Assembly: GCF_023273875.1 (NCBI RefSeq)
Contig: NZ_CP096882.1
Span: forward strand, 3,968,001-4,032,000
Direction: 5' to 3'
From: Pseudarthrobacter sp. SSS035
GTDB lineage: Bacteria; Actinomycetota; Actinomycetes; Actinomycetales; Micrococcaceae
DNA: 64,000 nt
The notes below the pieces were generated by a model. That model was not told the origin of the DNA, did no database searches, and worked only from the letters and a program-made list of their open reading frames with translations. This document shows positions 53,925-62,368 of this stretch, one piece after another. A program made the translations under genes and the position numbers. Within the stretch, counting starts at the first letter, position 1; every line of letters begins with the position of its first letter.

Positions 53925-55298
53925 TCAGCGGCCCTTGCCCTTGGTCACGGTGATCGTGATGCGTGGGGTGACTGCGTCGGGGCTGATGCCGTTGGTGGCG
54001 GTCACCGTAAACGTTGCCTTGCCGGCCTTGGTCGGGGTCCCGGAAAGGACCCCCGTGCTGGAGTCCAGGCTCAGCCCTGCGGGCAGTGCACCGGAGGACA
54101 CGTAGAACGTGGGGGCCGGGTCACCCGTGGCGGTGAACGTGTAGCTGTAGGCGGCACGCGTGGTCGCTTTGGTCGGGGGTGTGTCCGCAGTGAACACCGG
54201 GGGTACCGGGTTCACCGTGATGACCGACACCGTGTCGGAACCGTAATTGGTGACGTAGGCTGTCGACCCGTCCGGGGTGAACGCAACACCGACCGGTTCC
54301 GGCCCGACCGGGATCGTGGAGGTCACCGTGCCCGACGCCACATCGATGACCGACACCGTGTCGGAACCGGAGTTGGTGACGTAGGCTGTCGACCCGTCCG
54401 GGGTGACCGCAACACCGTACGGAGCCGTCCCGACCGGGATCGTGGAGGTCACCGTGCCCGACGCCACATCGATGACCGACACCGTGTCGGAATTGGCGTT
54501 GGTGACGTAGGCTGTCGACCCGTCCGGGGTGAACGTAACACCAAACGGATGCGGCCCGACCGGGATCGTGGAGGTCACCGTGCTCGACGCCACATCGACG
54601 ACCGACACCGTGTCGGAATCGGGGATGGTGACGTAGGCGGTCGACCCGTCCGGGGTGAACGCAACACCAAACGGATGCGGCCCGACCGGGATCTGGGAGG
54701 TCACCGTGCTCGACGCCACATCGATGACCGACACCGTGTTGGAACCGCCGAAGTTGGTCACGTACGCCGTCGACCCGTCCGGGGTGAACGCAACACCGTA
54801 CGGCGTCGAAAAGTAGGCAGGGTTGCCAAGCTCAGTGGGGGTCACCGTGCCCGACGCCACATCGATGACCGACACCGAGTCGGAATCGGAGTTGATGACG
54901 TAGGCTGTCGACCCGTCCGGGGTGAACGCAACACCCCGTGGGGTAGCCCCGACGTCGATCGTGGAGGTCACCGTGCCCGACGCCACATCGACGACCGACA
55001 TCGTGGAGGAGCCGGCGTTGGTGACGTAGGCTGTCGACCCGTCCGCGGTGAACGCAACACCGTACGGTTGCGTCCCGACCGGGATCGTGGAGGTCACCGT
55101 GGCCGCGGCGGTTGCCGGGATATTGCCGACCAGCATGAGCGCCGTCAGGATCGTGCTGATGATGGCCGCACGCCGCCGGAACCCGAGGGAAGCGGGTCTA
55201 CCCCGGCGGAACCGGCGTGTGCCGGCTCCCAGTTGTTTCATGTCCGGGGCGGAACGCCGCCCCTGGTACCGCCGGGACAATCCTGTTAAGAACCGCAT
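53925..55298 (-). CDS. Secreted YVTN beta-propeller protein with Ig-like domain
   Basis: A 457-residue protein; ATG 55298 has GCAGGAGG five bases upstream. An Arg-rich start and signal peptide (IISTILTALMLVGNIPATAAA) are followed by seven repeats of about 42 residues (TVTSTIPVGxxPxGVAF, TPDGSTAYVTN, SVIDVASG). This is the number needed for a closed seven-bladed propeller. A C-terminal putative Ig (He_PIG-type) domain follows (LPAGLSLDSSTGVLSGTP). It is probably a surface or secreted binding protein. An IS21-type element sits 35 bp upstream and likely separates it from its original promoter. Confidence 0.88.
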   Translation of the reverse strand: MRFLTGLSRRYQGRRSAPDMKQLGAGTRRFRRGRPASLGFRRRAAIISTILTALMLVGNIPATAAATVTSTIPVGTQPYGVAFTADGSTAYVTNAGSSTMSVVDVASGTVTSTIDVGATPRGVAFTPDGSTAYVINSDSDSVSVIDVASGTVTPTELGNPAYFSTPYGVAFTPDGSTAYVTNFGGSNTVSVIDVASSTVTSQIPVGPHPFGVAFTPDGSTAYVTIPDSDTVSVVDVASSTVTSTIPVGPHPFGVTFTPDGSTAYVTNANSDTVSVIDVASGTVTSTIPVGTAPYGVAVTPDGSTAYVTNSGSDTVSVIDVASGTVTSTIPVGPEPVGVAFTPDGSTAYVTNYGSDTVSVITVNPVPPVFTADTPPTKATTRAAYSYTFTATGDPAPTFYVSSGALPAGLSLDSSTGVLSGTPTKAGKATFTVTATNGISPDAVTPRITITVTKGKGR

Positions 55299-55401
55299 CA
55301 AGTCCTCCTGCATGTGGAAAGCGAAGTCTGTAGTGTTAACGCCAGCCGAAAATAGGGCCAGGAACGCCAACTGAAAATAGGGCCACCGACCATTATGGAA
55401 G

Positions 55402-56646
55402 GTGATCAATTTGGATGATTGGGCGGAGATACGCCACCTGTTTTCGACAGGCAAGCACTCGAAGCGTGAGATCGGCAGGATCGTGGGGGTTTCCCGCGGA
55501 ACGGTGGACCGGGCGCTGGAGTCGGACCGGGCACCGAAGTATCAGCGGGCATCCGGGGTATCGAGTTTTGATGCGTTTGCTCCCAGGGTGCGGGAGCTTT
55601 TGGTGAAGACGCCGACGATGCCGGCCGCGACGCTGGCGGAGCGGGTGGGCTGGTCCGGTTCCGCGTCGTTGTTCCGGGCGAAGGTCGCCGCGATCCGGCC
55701 GGAATACGCCCCGCCGGACCCGGCCGACCGTTTGGTCCACGAGCCGGGGTTCCAGGTCCAGTGCGATCTTTGGTTCCCGCACGAGCCGCTGCCGGTCGGT
55801 GCGGGCCAGTCCGACACGCCGCCGGTGCTGGTGATGACCTCGGCGTTCTCGGGATTCATCCAGGCACGGATGCTGCCGTCGCGGACGACGCCGGATCTTT
55901 TGGGCGGAATGTGGACGCTGCTGCAGGACGCGCAGGCGGTTCCGTCGCGGCTGTTGTGGGACAACGAGTCCGGCATTGGCAGGCGCAAACCGACGGAGCC
56001 GGTGGCCGCGTTCGCAGGCTCCCTGGGGTTGGAGATCAAGCTGCTTCCGCCGCGGGATCCGGAGTCCAAGGGCATGGTCGAGCGGATGAACAGGTTCTTC
56101 CGGCAACGCTTCATGCCGGGCCGGGACTTTCGCTCCCCGGCGGACTTCAACGGCCAGCTGGAGGACTGGCTGCCCAAGGCCAATCACCGGTATTCGCGGT
56201 CCCGCCACGGCCGCCCGGACGAGCTGATCGTCCTGGACCGGGAGAGGATGCGGGAGCTGCCGCCGGTGAGCCCGGAGGCGGTGTTCCGGAACGCGGTGCG
56301 CCTGCCGCGGGATTACTACGTGCGGGTGTTCTCCAACGACTATTCCGTGGACCCTTCATTCATTGGGCGGATCGTGGATATCGTCGCTGATCTGGACACC
56401 GTGTGGGTCACGCACGAGGGTGTCATCATTGCCACGCACGTCCGGGCGTGGGCCCGGCATCTTGTAGTGACCGATCCGGTCCATGTGGCCCGCGCGGCGG
56501 TGATGCGCCGGGACTTCCGGACCCAAAGAGTCCACCGCCCCGAACCCGAGGAAGTCGTGGAGGTGCGGGATCTGGCCGCCTACGACGAGATCTTCGGCAT
56601 CGACCTCGGCCAGCAGCCGGCGCCCCTTCTGGAGGTGGCCTCATGA
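55402..56646 (+). CDS. istA: IS21-family transposase IstA
   Basis: A 414-residue DDE transposase. N-terminal HTH (HSKREIGRIVGVSRGTVDRAL), integrase core with Asp122 (VQCDLWF), Asp187 (LLWDNES) and Glu227 (SKGMVERMNRFF), then the Mu-type C-terminal domain. GTG 55402 is preceded by GGAAG. Its stop overlaps the istB start. Confidence 0.95.
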   Translation: MINLDDWAEIRHLFSTGKHSKREIGRIVGVSRGTVDRALESDRAPKYQRASGVSSFDAFAPRVRELLVKTPTMPAATLAERVGWSGSASLFRAKVAAIRPEYAPPDPADRLVHEPGFQVQCDLWFPHEPLPVGAGQSDTPPVLVMTSAFSGFIQARMLPSRTTPDLLGGMWTLLQDAQAVPSRLLWDNESGIGRRKPTEPVAAFAGSLGLEIKLLPPRDPESKGMVERMNRFFRQRFMPGRDFRSPADFNGQLEDWLPKANHRYSRSRHGRPDELIVLDRERMRELPPVSPEAVFRNAVRLPRDYYVRVFSNDYSVDPSFIGRIVDIVADLDTVWVTHEGVIIATHVRAWARHLVVTDPVHVARAAVMRRDFRTQRVHRPEPEEVVEVRDLAAYDEIFGIDLGQQPAPLLEVAS

Positions 56647-57401
56647 CCGGGACTCCGTCACAGATCGAGTACTACGCCCGGGCCCTGCGCGCACCGCGGA
56701 TCAGTGATGGGTTCCGCCGGCTCGGGGACCAGGCCAGGGACGCCGGCTGGTCCCATGAGGAGTACCTGGCCGCTGTCCTCTCCCGGGAAGTCTCCGAACG
56801 TGAAGCTTCGGGAGCGGCGACGCGGATCAAGGCCGCGAGGTTCCCGGCCCACAAGGACCTCAAGGAGTTCAACTTCGATCACCAGCCCTCCGCGGACCGG
56901 AACCTCATCGCGCATCTGGGCACCGGGGTGTTCCTCTCCGAGGCCAAAAACGTGGTCCTCCTCGGGCCACCCGGCACCGGCAAAACCCATCTCGCGGTCG
57001 GCATTGGCATCAAGGCAGCCAAGGCCGGGCACCGGGTTCTCTTCGACTCCGCCACTGGCTGGGTCGCCCGGCTCCAGGAGGCGCACTCCCGCGGGAAACT
57101 CGCCCAGGAACTGGTCAAACTCCGCCGCTACAGTCTCCTGGTGGTCGACGAAGTCGGCTATATCCCGTTCGATCAGGACGCGGCGAACCTGTTCTTCCAG
57201 CTCGTCTCGAGCCGCTACGAACACGCGTCCATGATTCTGACGTCGAACCTCCCGTTCGCCCGCTGGGGCGACGTCTTCGGAGACCTGACCATCGCCTCGG
57301 CCATGATCGACCGGATCGTCCACCACGCCGAGGTCATCAGCCTCAAAGGCAACAGCTACCGGCTCAAGAAACACCAACCCGCCGCCAGTACGGCACAATA
57401 G
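56643..57401 (+). CDS. istB: IS21-family ATPase helper IstB
   Basis: A 252-residue AAA+ protein that directs the transposase: Walker A GPPGTGKT at 108-115, Walker B LLVVDEVGY, sensor ILTSNLPFARW. ATG 56643 overlaps the istA stop (ATGA), typical for the family. Confidence 0.95.
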   Translation: MTGTPSQIEYYARALRAPRISDGFRRLGDQARDAGWSHEEYLAAVLSREVSEREASGAATRIKAARFPAHKDLKEFNFDHQPSADRNLIAHLGTGVFLSEAKNVVLLGPPGTGKTHLAVGIGIKAAKAGHRVLFDSATGWVARLQEAHSRGKLAQELVKLRRYSLLVVDEVGYIPFDQDAANLFFQLVSSRYEHASMILTSNLPFARWGDVFGDLTIASAMIDRIVHHAEVISLKGNSYRLKKHQPAASTAQ

Positions 57402-57466
57402 AACCACAACCCCGTGGCCCCGTTTTCAATTGGCACTAATGGCCCTATTTTCGGTTGGCGTTAACA

Positions 57467-58110
57467 TGTAGTGTCGCGTTCGTGCGCCGTTGGGGAAGAT
57501 GACCTGCCTTCATTGACGGACGGAAATCGTCTCGGCGCGGCGCGGCGCCGAGACCAACCGGTGCCGGCAGGCACCCCCATAACGGGTTGGCCGAAATAAC
57601 GGCTCAATCCGGAGTTTATAGACCAGGCAAAACTACGGTCACCAGTAGTCGGTACCTGTCTGTTGGGTGGCACTACCTGTTTCTTTAGGTCCGAGAGAGT
57701 CGGCGGCAGCCCATCTAATGGCGCTTTAGTCGCTCACGAAGCACGGCCATCATGTATCGAGTTGCAGACCGAAATTGACACCCGTCTCATCAACCGAGAT
57801 TGGCTAGTTCGACCCGCCCGTAAGCCGGTCGTTCACCGTGCAACCGACTTCGATGTCATTTTCAGAAGACGCCTGCACGGAATATCCGAAGTCCTCTGCA
57901 CTCAATGCCAACGTGGCAGCACTTCTACGCGTAAGCCGAGCCTTTGCTGTCACTTTCAGAATTTCGCTGCACGAACGTGCGCCCGTTCAGGGTCTCGTAT
58001 TCTCCCTACCCTGAGGGGTAATTGCTGGTCACATTGGCGCCCCTGGTCGTGGGCGGGGTCATTTTCGCCTAACTCGGTGGTGGAAGCAACCCCGCAGCTT
58101 TTTGACCCTC
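57467..58110. other. Intergenic sequence beyond the IS element
   Basis: No convincing gene. The first bases were adjacent to the YVTN gene before the IS inserted and may contain its original promoter. A 10-bp hairpin lies at 57529-57554. Reading frames here have stops and atypical composition. Confidence 0.4.
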
Positions 58111-58500
58111 CTAAAGGGCGCCGCTTAGAGCAAGGAGTGCCATCAGCGTATAAACAATGCCAAGGATCAGGCCGACAATCCCGAACACCCGAAATTTCTT
58201 TGCCATGGCGGATGACTGCTTCGACAGGCCGATCCCCGAGACCACCGCCGCAGCAAGCGACAGAAGCAGTCCAAAGATGGGTGTGTTAAATAGGAAGAAG
58301 GCGGCGATGCCAAGACTGAATCCAGTCGTTGCTGCTGGGTTCGATGGTCCGACCGTGCCGCTCGTTCCGGCAGCAGCGTCGATGGTGTTGCTAAGGCCGC
58401 CGATCGCTTGGGTGTGCTGAGTCCAAGTTTTGCCGTCCCACCATCTCTGTTGTGATGGGTTGTCAGTGTCCTTGTACCAACCTGCCGATGGGTTATTCAT
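58111..58500 (-). CDS. DUF2510 domain membrane protein
   Basis: A 129-residue protein. N-terminal DUF2510 motif (GWYKDTDNPSQQRWWDGKTWTQHT), short linker, then two hydrophobic regions (FSLGIAAFFLFNTPIFGLLLS and VFGIVGLILGIVYTLMALL). DUF2510 is common in actinobacterial membrane proteins of unknown role. The frame stays open upstream to 59064, but the ATG ending at 58500 fits the domain start and has GAAAGG about 8 bases upstream. Confidence 0.8.
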   Translation of the reverse strand: MNNPSAGWYKDTDNPSQQRWWDGKTWTQHTQAIGGLSNTIDAAAGTSGTVGPSNPAATTGFSLGIAAFFLFNTPIFGLLLSLAAAVVSGIGLSKQSSAMAKKFRVFGIVGLILGIVYTLMALLALSGAL

Positions 58501-59364
58501 TAGGGGCCTTTCGGACTCATGCAGAGGCTGTCCCCCATTCAGGCTTGACGGATGCGCTTGGTGGCCGCGTGCGGACGTGGGCGCGCCGGGGTACCCCGAT
58601 GCGAATACAACCTCACCTCCGATCGGGCCGAAGATCTTCACGCAGAGAAGCATTACTTGGGCCGATTTAGCCTGAGAGCCTGTCACACGCTGAAGCTCGG
58701 GCTCGAACTTACGAACAAGCCATCTCACTTCTTTTTCTCCGACTATCGGATGGGGCACCCAATGAGGGAGGGCTTTTGGCTCGACGTAAGCCACTTGGCT
58801 GATCGAGAAGGCAATTGCCCTCGGCACCCCTACTCCTTCAAGACGGAACTTCAGTTCGTCTGCAGCGCCCTCCATGATGATGTCCATGTCCACATCGTGC
58901 TCCACAGCATGGTGGCCAAGCAAACGGAGAGCAGGACCTATGCACAAACCGGATGACGAATTCTCAAAAACGAAGGATTTCGAGAACGGTCTGAATCGAG
59001 AATCGATGCCACAGCAGGTCCTGAACACACGTCGATTGTGAATCGCAGCGATAAATGGCGGCATTTTCGCGGCGCTAAGTGTCGCCTCGGGTGCCCGTTA
59101 GCCGAACCTTGAGCGGCACTTTCTCGACGGGGCATCAAACGAAGGAATATCTGCTTCTGCTGTTGGCTCAAGAAACCAGGGCATTGGTCTGGTGTGACCA
59201 CTTCGGCGGTTTGCCGTTGCCTCCCGGAGGAGGAGCCCGTGTCGGACGCGGATGCCTAGCGTCGCTCTGTCCTCCGCTCTGGATTGTGCGGATGCGCCGG
59301 AGGATACTGTCTGTTGCGGGCAATTTGCCGGCTTTTGGGCCATGACGGGGATCGGGTGGTGTTG
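58501..59364. other. Region of unclear coding status upstream of the conflict genes
   Basis: On the minus strand the frame of the DUF2510 gene remains open from 59064, encoding for example MDIIMEGAADELKFRLEG and PHPIVGEKEVRWLVRKFEPE. This is protein-like but matches no family I know. It could be a separate gene, an N-terminal fusion or chance. The direct repeat copy A (58961-59078) lies inside it. 59080-59364 holds the presumed promoter of the Trypco2 gene. Confidence 0.35.
58961..59078. repeat. Imperfect direct repeat, copy A
   Basis: Shares CGAAGGATT-CGAG, GAATCGAGAATC, GTCGAT, TGTGAAT, CAGCG-TAAATGGCGGC and TTTTC-CGC blocks in the same order with 62480-62583. It contains about 15 extra bases in the middle. 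Copies A and B bracket the protease gene pair. Confidence 0.75.
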
Positions 59365-59802
59365 ATGGCTGAGGAACAGCCGACTTTGGGGCAGTTGATT
59401 TGGCTGGTGCGGCGTGAACTGGAATGGGTCCATGGAGTCGATGTCGATCATCCGCTGCGGTTCGATGTCGGTTCGGTCGAGCTGGATGTGGCGGTCGAGG
59501 TCGCCCGGACCACGGGTGTCGGCGGCGGGCTGGATCTGAAGGTATGGGGAGTGGGCGGCTCGGGTGAGTTCTCCCGCGAGAGCTCACGGGGATCCACCAC
59601 AACGGTTCATGTCGTATTGACGCCCCGGGACACCCGCTCTCCGGGCGGGAAGTTCGATGTCTCGGCCCTGGACACCGAACCGCCGCCGCGCCGGGCAGGG
59701 GTGACAGGCACCGGCGATGTTCCGGCGGAATCGTCTGAGTCCACGGACCCAGATGGTTCCCCGCGGGGGGCGCGCGACATCGAGCCCCCACCCGACCGCT
59801 GA
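59365..59802 (+). CDS. Trypsin-co-occurring domain (Trypco2-like) protein
   Basis: A 145-residue protein. The first 90 residues fit the Trypco2 pattern: TLGQLIWLVRRELEWVHG helix, LRFDVGSVELDVAVEV strands, a Gly-rich turn (GVGGGLDLKVWGVGG), and a final STTTVHVVLTP strand. A disordered Pro/Asp/Arg-rich tail of about 55 residues follows. ATG 59365 is chosen; GTG 59359 and TTG 59362 are alternatives. The stop is 16 bases before the trypsin-NTPase gene, the partner this domain is named for, so it is probably a regulatory or adaptor subunit. Confidence 0.8.
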   Translation: MAEEQPTLGQLIWLVRRELEWVHGVDVDHPLRFDVGSVELDVAVEVARTTGVGGGLDLKVWGVGGSGEFSRESSRGSTTTVHVVLTPRDTRSPGGKFDVSALDTEPPPRRAGVTGTGDVPAESSESTDPDGSPRGARDIEPPPDR

Positions 59803-59818
59803 GACAGCGACCTCGAAC

Positions 59819-62368
59819 ATGGCCGACGACGAGGGTGAGGGAGCCAGACTGATCGAGCCCCGGCTGGTGAAGGTCCGGGCGGGGGAACGAGGGGCCGGGT
59901 GGGCAGTAGGTACCCGGGGCGTGCTCACGGCGCGGCACGTGGTCGCTCCATACCTTGACCACACGGTGGACTTTTGCCTGGCGGTGCCTGACCCGAGGCC
60001 GGGGGCGGAGGGGTTCGGCTGCACCGTGGTGTGGCAGGACAAGGACCGCGATCTGGCGTTGCTGGCCGTGGACCAGCAACAAATGAATGCCTGGACAGCC
60101 GCCGTGGGTGCGGGTACCGGTCCGCGCCTGGCCGAGCCGGGCACGGCCCCGCTGGACGTTGAGGCCGTCGGCTACCCGGACGCCACCATCGAAGAACACT
60201 TCCCGCACCCGGAGCAGGTGCCCGGGGTGTTGCGGCCGGCCGGGGGCGCAATATCCGGGCTTATGCCGTTGGACGTCGATGGCAGCGTGCCCGAGGACCA
60301 CGCGCTGTGGGAGGGGATGTCGGGGGCCGTGGTCCGCGACCGGGCCACCGGCCGGCTTGTTGGTGTGGTCCTCAAGGCCGATGACGACCGCCAACACCGG
60401 CGGCTCTACGTCCGCCCCCTGCCGGACCCTGACCGCGACGCTGGCTTCGCCGCGGCCTTGGCCATGGTTGATGCACCCTCGGTACTTGAAGCAGTTAACG
60501 CGCCGAGGGTGAGACGGTTACTGGCAGTGGGGGACGGGGCCGGACGCCCCTACAGGGTCGGGCAGGTTCCGCAGCTGAGCCTCTTCGGCGCCCGGAGGGC
60601 TCGCACTGACGTCGACACCCACGGCGACCCCTACTACCCCTTCGTTCACCGGGATCTCGACGAGGACCTGGCCGCTGCTTTGGACCGCCGCGTTGACGGC
60701 ACCGACCCGCGGATGCTGCTGCTCGTTGGTGATGCCATGAGCGGTAAGTCCCGTACCGGCGCGCAAGCCGTGAGAAGCCACCCCGTCCTGTCCAACCGTG
60801 CACTGTTGATTCCCACCTCCGGAGCTGATCTACGTGACGTCGTTGATCTGGCCCCACCAGAAGGTGCAGTGCTGTGGCTCGATGACCTCAACACATTTCT
60901 TACGGGCCTGGATGCTGGTGTGCTGCGCTACTGCGAGACCCGTCCCGGGCTTGTGGTCGTGGCCACCCTGCGGTCCGAGTTGCTCAGCGGTTTCCTGGAC
61001 CGCCCGGAGCTGCGACCGGCCTGGGCGGTGGTCGATGACAACACCCTCGTCGAGCGGTTCGCGCTGCCCGGTGAATGGTCCGAACAGGACCAGCAAGCAC
61101 TGGCCGGCGTCGAGCCGGTGATTCGGAACAAGGTCGCCGCCGGCCTTTCCCTGGGGGAGGTCCTCGGCGCGGCCGAAGAACTCCAAAACCGTCTCGCCCA
61201 CGCCGACCCGTTCAGCCGGAAGGCGGTGGCGTTCACCATCATTGACTGGGCCCGCACCGGGCTCACCGAGGGCATCCCCGAGCGACTCGCCGAGGAACTG
61301 TGGCCCAGCTACTTGTCCAAGAAGGACGCCTTGGTCGTGAACAACAGGGACCCCGAGGGACGACACAAAGACTTCAAGAAAGCACTCAAGTGGGTACTGG
61401 CACCCATACCCGACACTGCGACCATGCTCGTCACCCGCACTGAGGGTCGGCTGCAGGCAGAGAACTACCTGGTCGCTCACCCCTTACAAGAGATCCCTCC
61501 CTTCATATGGAACGCTGCACTCGACCACGCCACGACTGCTGAAGCCCCCGCGACAATCGCGATACTGGCTTACACCGCCGCTCAGTCCGGTGTTAACGAC
61601 GTCGCCAACGCCGCCTATCGGGCCGGCATCGACAGAGGCCACCCCGGAGTCGCCCCAGTGGCTGCGCTCGGACTAGGGATGCTACTCGAGGAGCAGGGCA
61701 ACCCGGACGGGGCGATCACCGCCTACCAGGCCGCCCTCGACAGCTACCACACCGTGGTCACCTCGGGGGCTGCAGTCCGCCTGGGGATGCTACTCGAGGA
61801 GCAGGGCAACCCGAACCGGGCAATCACCGCCTACCAGACCGCCATCGAAAGCGGCCACCCCGAACACGCCCCGTGGGCTGCAGTCCGTCTGGGGAGGCTG
61901 CTCGCGGCGCAGGGCAACCCGGACCGGGCAATCACCGCCTACCAGACCGCAGTCGACAGCCGCCACCCCGATTACGCTCCGCGGGCTGCAGTCCGCATGG
62001 GGATGCTGCTCGAGGCGCAGGGCAACCCGAACCGGGCAATCACCGCCTACCAGACCGCAGTCGACAGCGGCCATCCCGAACGAGCCCCGCTGGCTGCGGG
62101 CCTCCTGGGGATGCTCCTCGAGGAGCAGGGCGACCTTGACGGGGCGATCACGGCCTACCAGGCCGCAGTCGACAGCCGCCACCCCGACGTCGCCCCGCTG
62201 GCCGCGGTCGACCTCGGGGCGCTGCTCGAGGAGCCGGGCAACACGGACAGGGCGATGGTGGCCTTCCGGGCCGAGATCGCGGCCCGCCTGGGCGCGCTGC
62301 TCGCAAAGCAGTCATCGCCCAGGCGGGCGCGCCGTCGACAGCGGCTAAACCACCGCGCGTCCCAATAG
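59819..62368 (+). CDS. Trypsin-like protease - P-loop NTPase - TPR conflict protein
   Basis: An 849-residue three-part protein. (1) Residues 1-235: trypsin-like protease with a visible triad, His40 (LTARHVV), Asp78 (DRDLALLAVD) and Ser168 (EGMSGAVV). (2) About 260-560: STAND-like NTPase, Walker A GDAMSGKS at 304-311, Walker B VLWLDD at 351-356, VVVATLRSELL as sensor region, then helical winged segment. (3) About 600-825: at least six 36-residue TPR units ending with a basic tail. It has no signal peptide or membrane helix. The architecture fits an NTP-dependent sensor in which the TPR array senses a trigger and the NTPase switch unleashes the protease. It is coupled to the upstream Trypco2 gene. 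Confidence 0.87.
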   Translation: MADDEGEGARLIEPRLVKVRAGERGAGWAVGTRGVLTARHVVAPYLDHTVDFCLAVPDPRPGAEGFGCTVVWQDKDRDLALLAVDQQQMNAWTAAVGAGTGPRLAEPGTAPLDVEAVGYPDATIEEHFPHPEQVPGVLRPAGGAISGLMPLDVDGSVPEDHALWEGMSGAVVRDRATGRLVGVVLKADDDRQHRRLYVRPLPDPDRDAGFAAALAMVDAPSVLEAVNAPRVRRLLAVGDGAGRPYRVGQVPQLSLFGARRARTDVDTHGDPYYPFVHRDLDEDLAAALDRRVDGTDPRMLLLVGDAMSGKSRTGAQAVRSHPVLSNRALLIPTSGADLRDVVDLAPPEGAVLWLDDLNTFLTGLDAGVLRYCETRPGLVVVATLRSELLSGFLDRPELRPAWAVVDDNTLVERFALPGEWSEQDQQALAGVEPVIRNKVAAGLSLGEVLGAAEELQNRLAHADPFSRKAVAFTIIDWARTGLTEGIPERLAEELWPSYLSKKDALVVNNRDPEGRHKDFKKALKWVLAPIPDTATMLVTRTEGRLQAENYLVAHPLQEIPPFIWNAALDHATTAEAPATIAILAYTAAQSGVNDVANAAYRAGIDRGHPGVAPVAALGLGMLLEEQGNPDGAITAYQAALDSYHTVVTSGAAVRLGMLLEEQGNPNRAITAYQTAIESGHPEHAPWAAVRLGRLLAAQGNPDRAITAYQTAVDSRHPDYAPRAAVRMGMLLEAQGNPNRAITAYQTAVDSGHPERAPLAAGLLGMLLEEQGDLDGAITAYQAAVDSRHPDVAPLAAVDLGALLEEPGNTDRAMVAFRAEIAARLGALLAKQSSPRRARRRQRLNHRASQ
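61612..62290 (+). repeat. Six near-identical 108-bp tandem units coding TPRs
   Basis: The segment GCTGCTCGAG-GAGCAGGGCAA (or close variant) recurs at 61681, 61789, 61897, 62005, 62113 and 62221, exactly 108 bp apart. DNA-level identity including silent positions indicates recent duplication or gene conversion. Changes cluster at a few codons, such as those before ITAYQ and around the SGHPE/SRHPD turn. Confidence 0.92.

Larger units (their letters stand above)
55334..57466 (+). mobile_element. Complete IS21-family insertion sequence
   Basis: A 2133-bp element bounded by 27-bp terminal inverted repeats (55334-55360 and 57440-57466, one mismatch), starting TGTTAACGCC. Inner partial repeats of the GAAAATAGGGCCA type lie at 55368-55383 and near 57410-57435, as usual for this family. 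Flanking TGTAG at 55329-55333 and 57467-57471 is the target duplication. It carries istA and istB intact, so it looks recent and potentially active. Confidence 0.95.

Noticed and set aside
53925..55120. Regularly spaced identical segments suggesting a CRISPR array
   Set aside because: The period is about 126 bp and lies wholly inside a coding frame whose repeats are propeller blades; no short repeat/unique spacer pattern or cas genes.
53850..55289. Long plus-strand frame with repeated HRARRHIDDRHRVG text
   Set aside because: It is the complement of the YVTN propeller repeats; the minus strand has a signal peptide, a ribosome site and recognised domains.
57663..58289. 208-codon plus-strand frame beyond the IS element
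   Set aside because: Composition rich in Cys/Arg/Ser with no domain, and it overlaps the well-supported DUF2510 gene on the other strand.
58552..58956. Plus-strand 134-codon frame upstream of the Trypco2 gene
   Set aside because: Histidine-rich, no ribosome site, and the opposite strand reads more like protein; neither is assigned as a gene.
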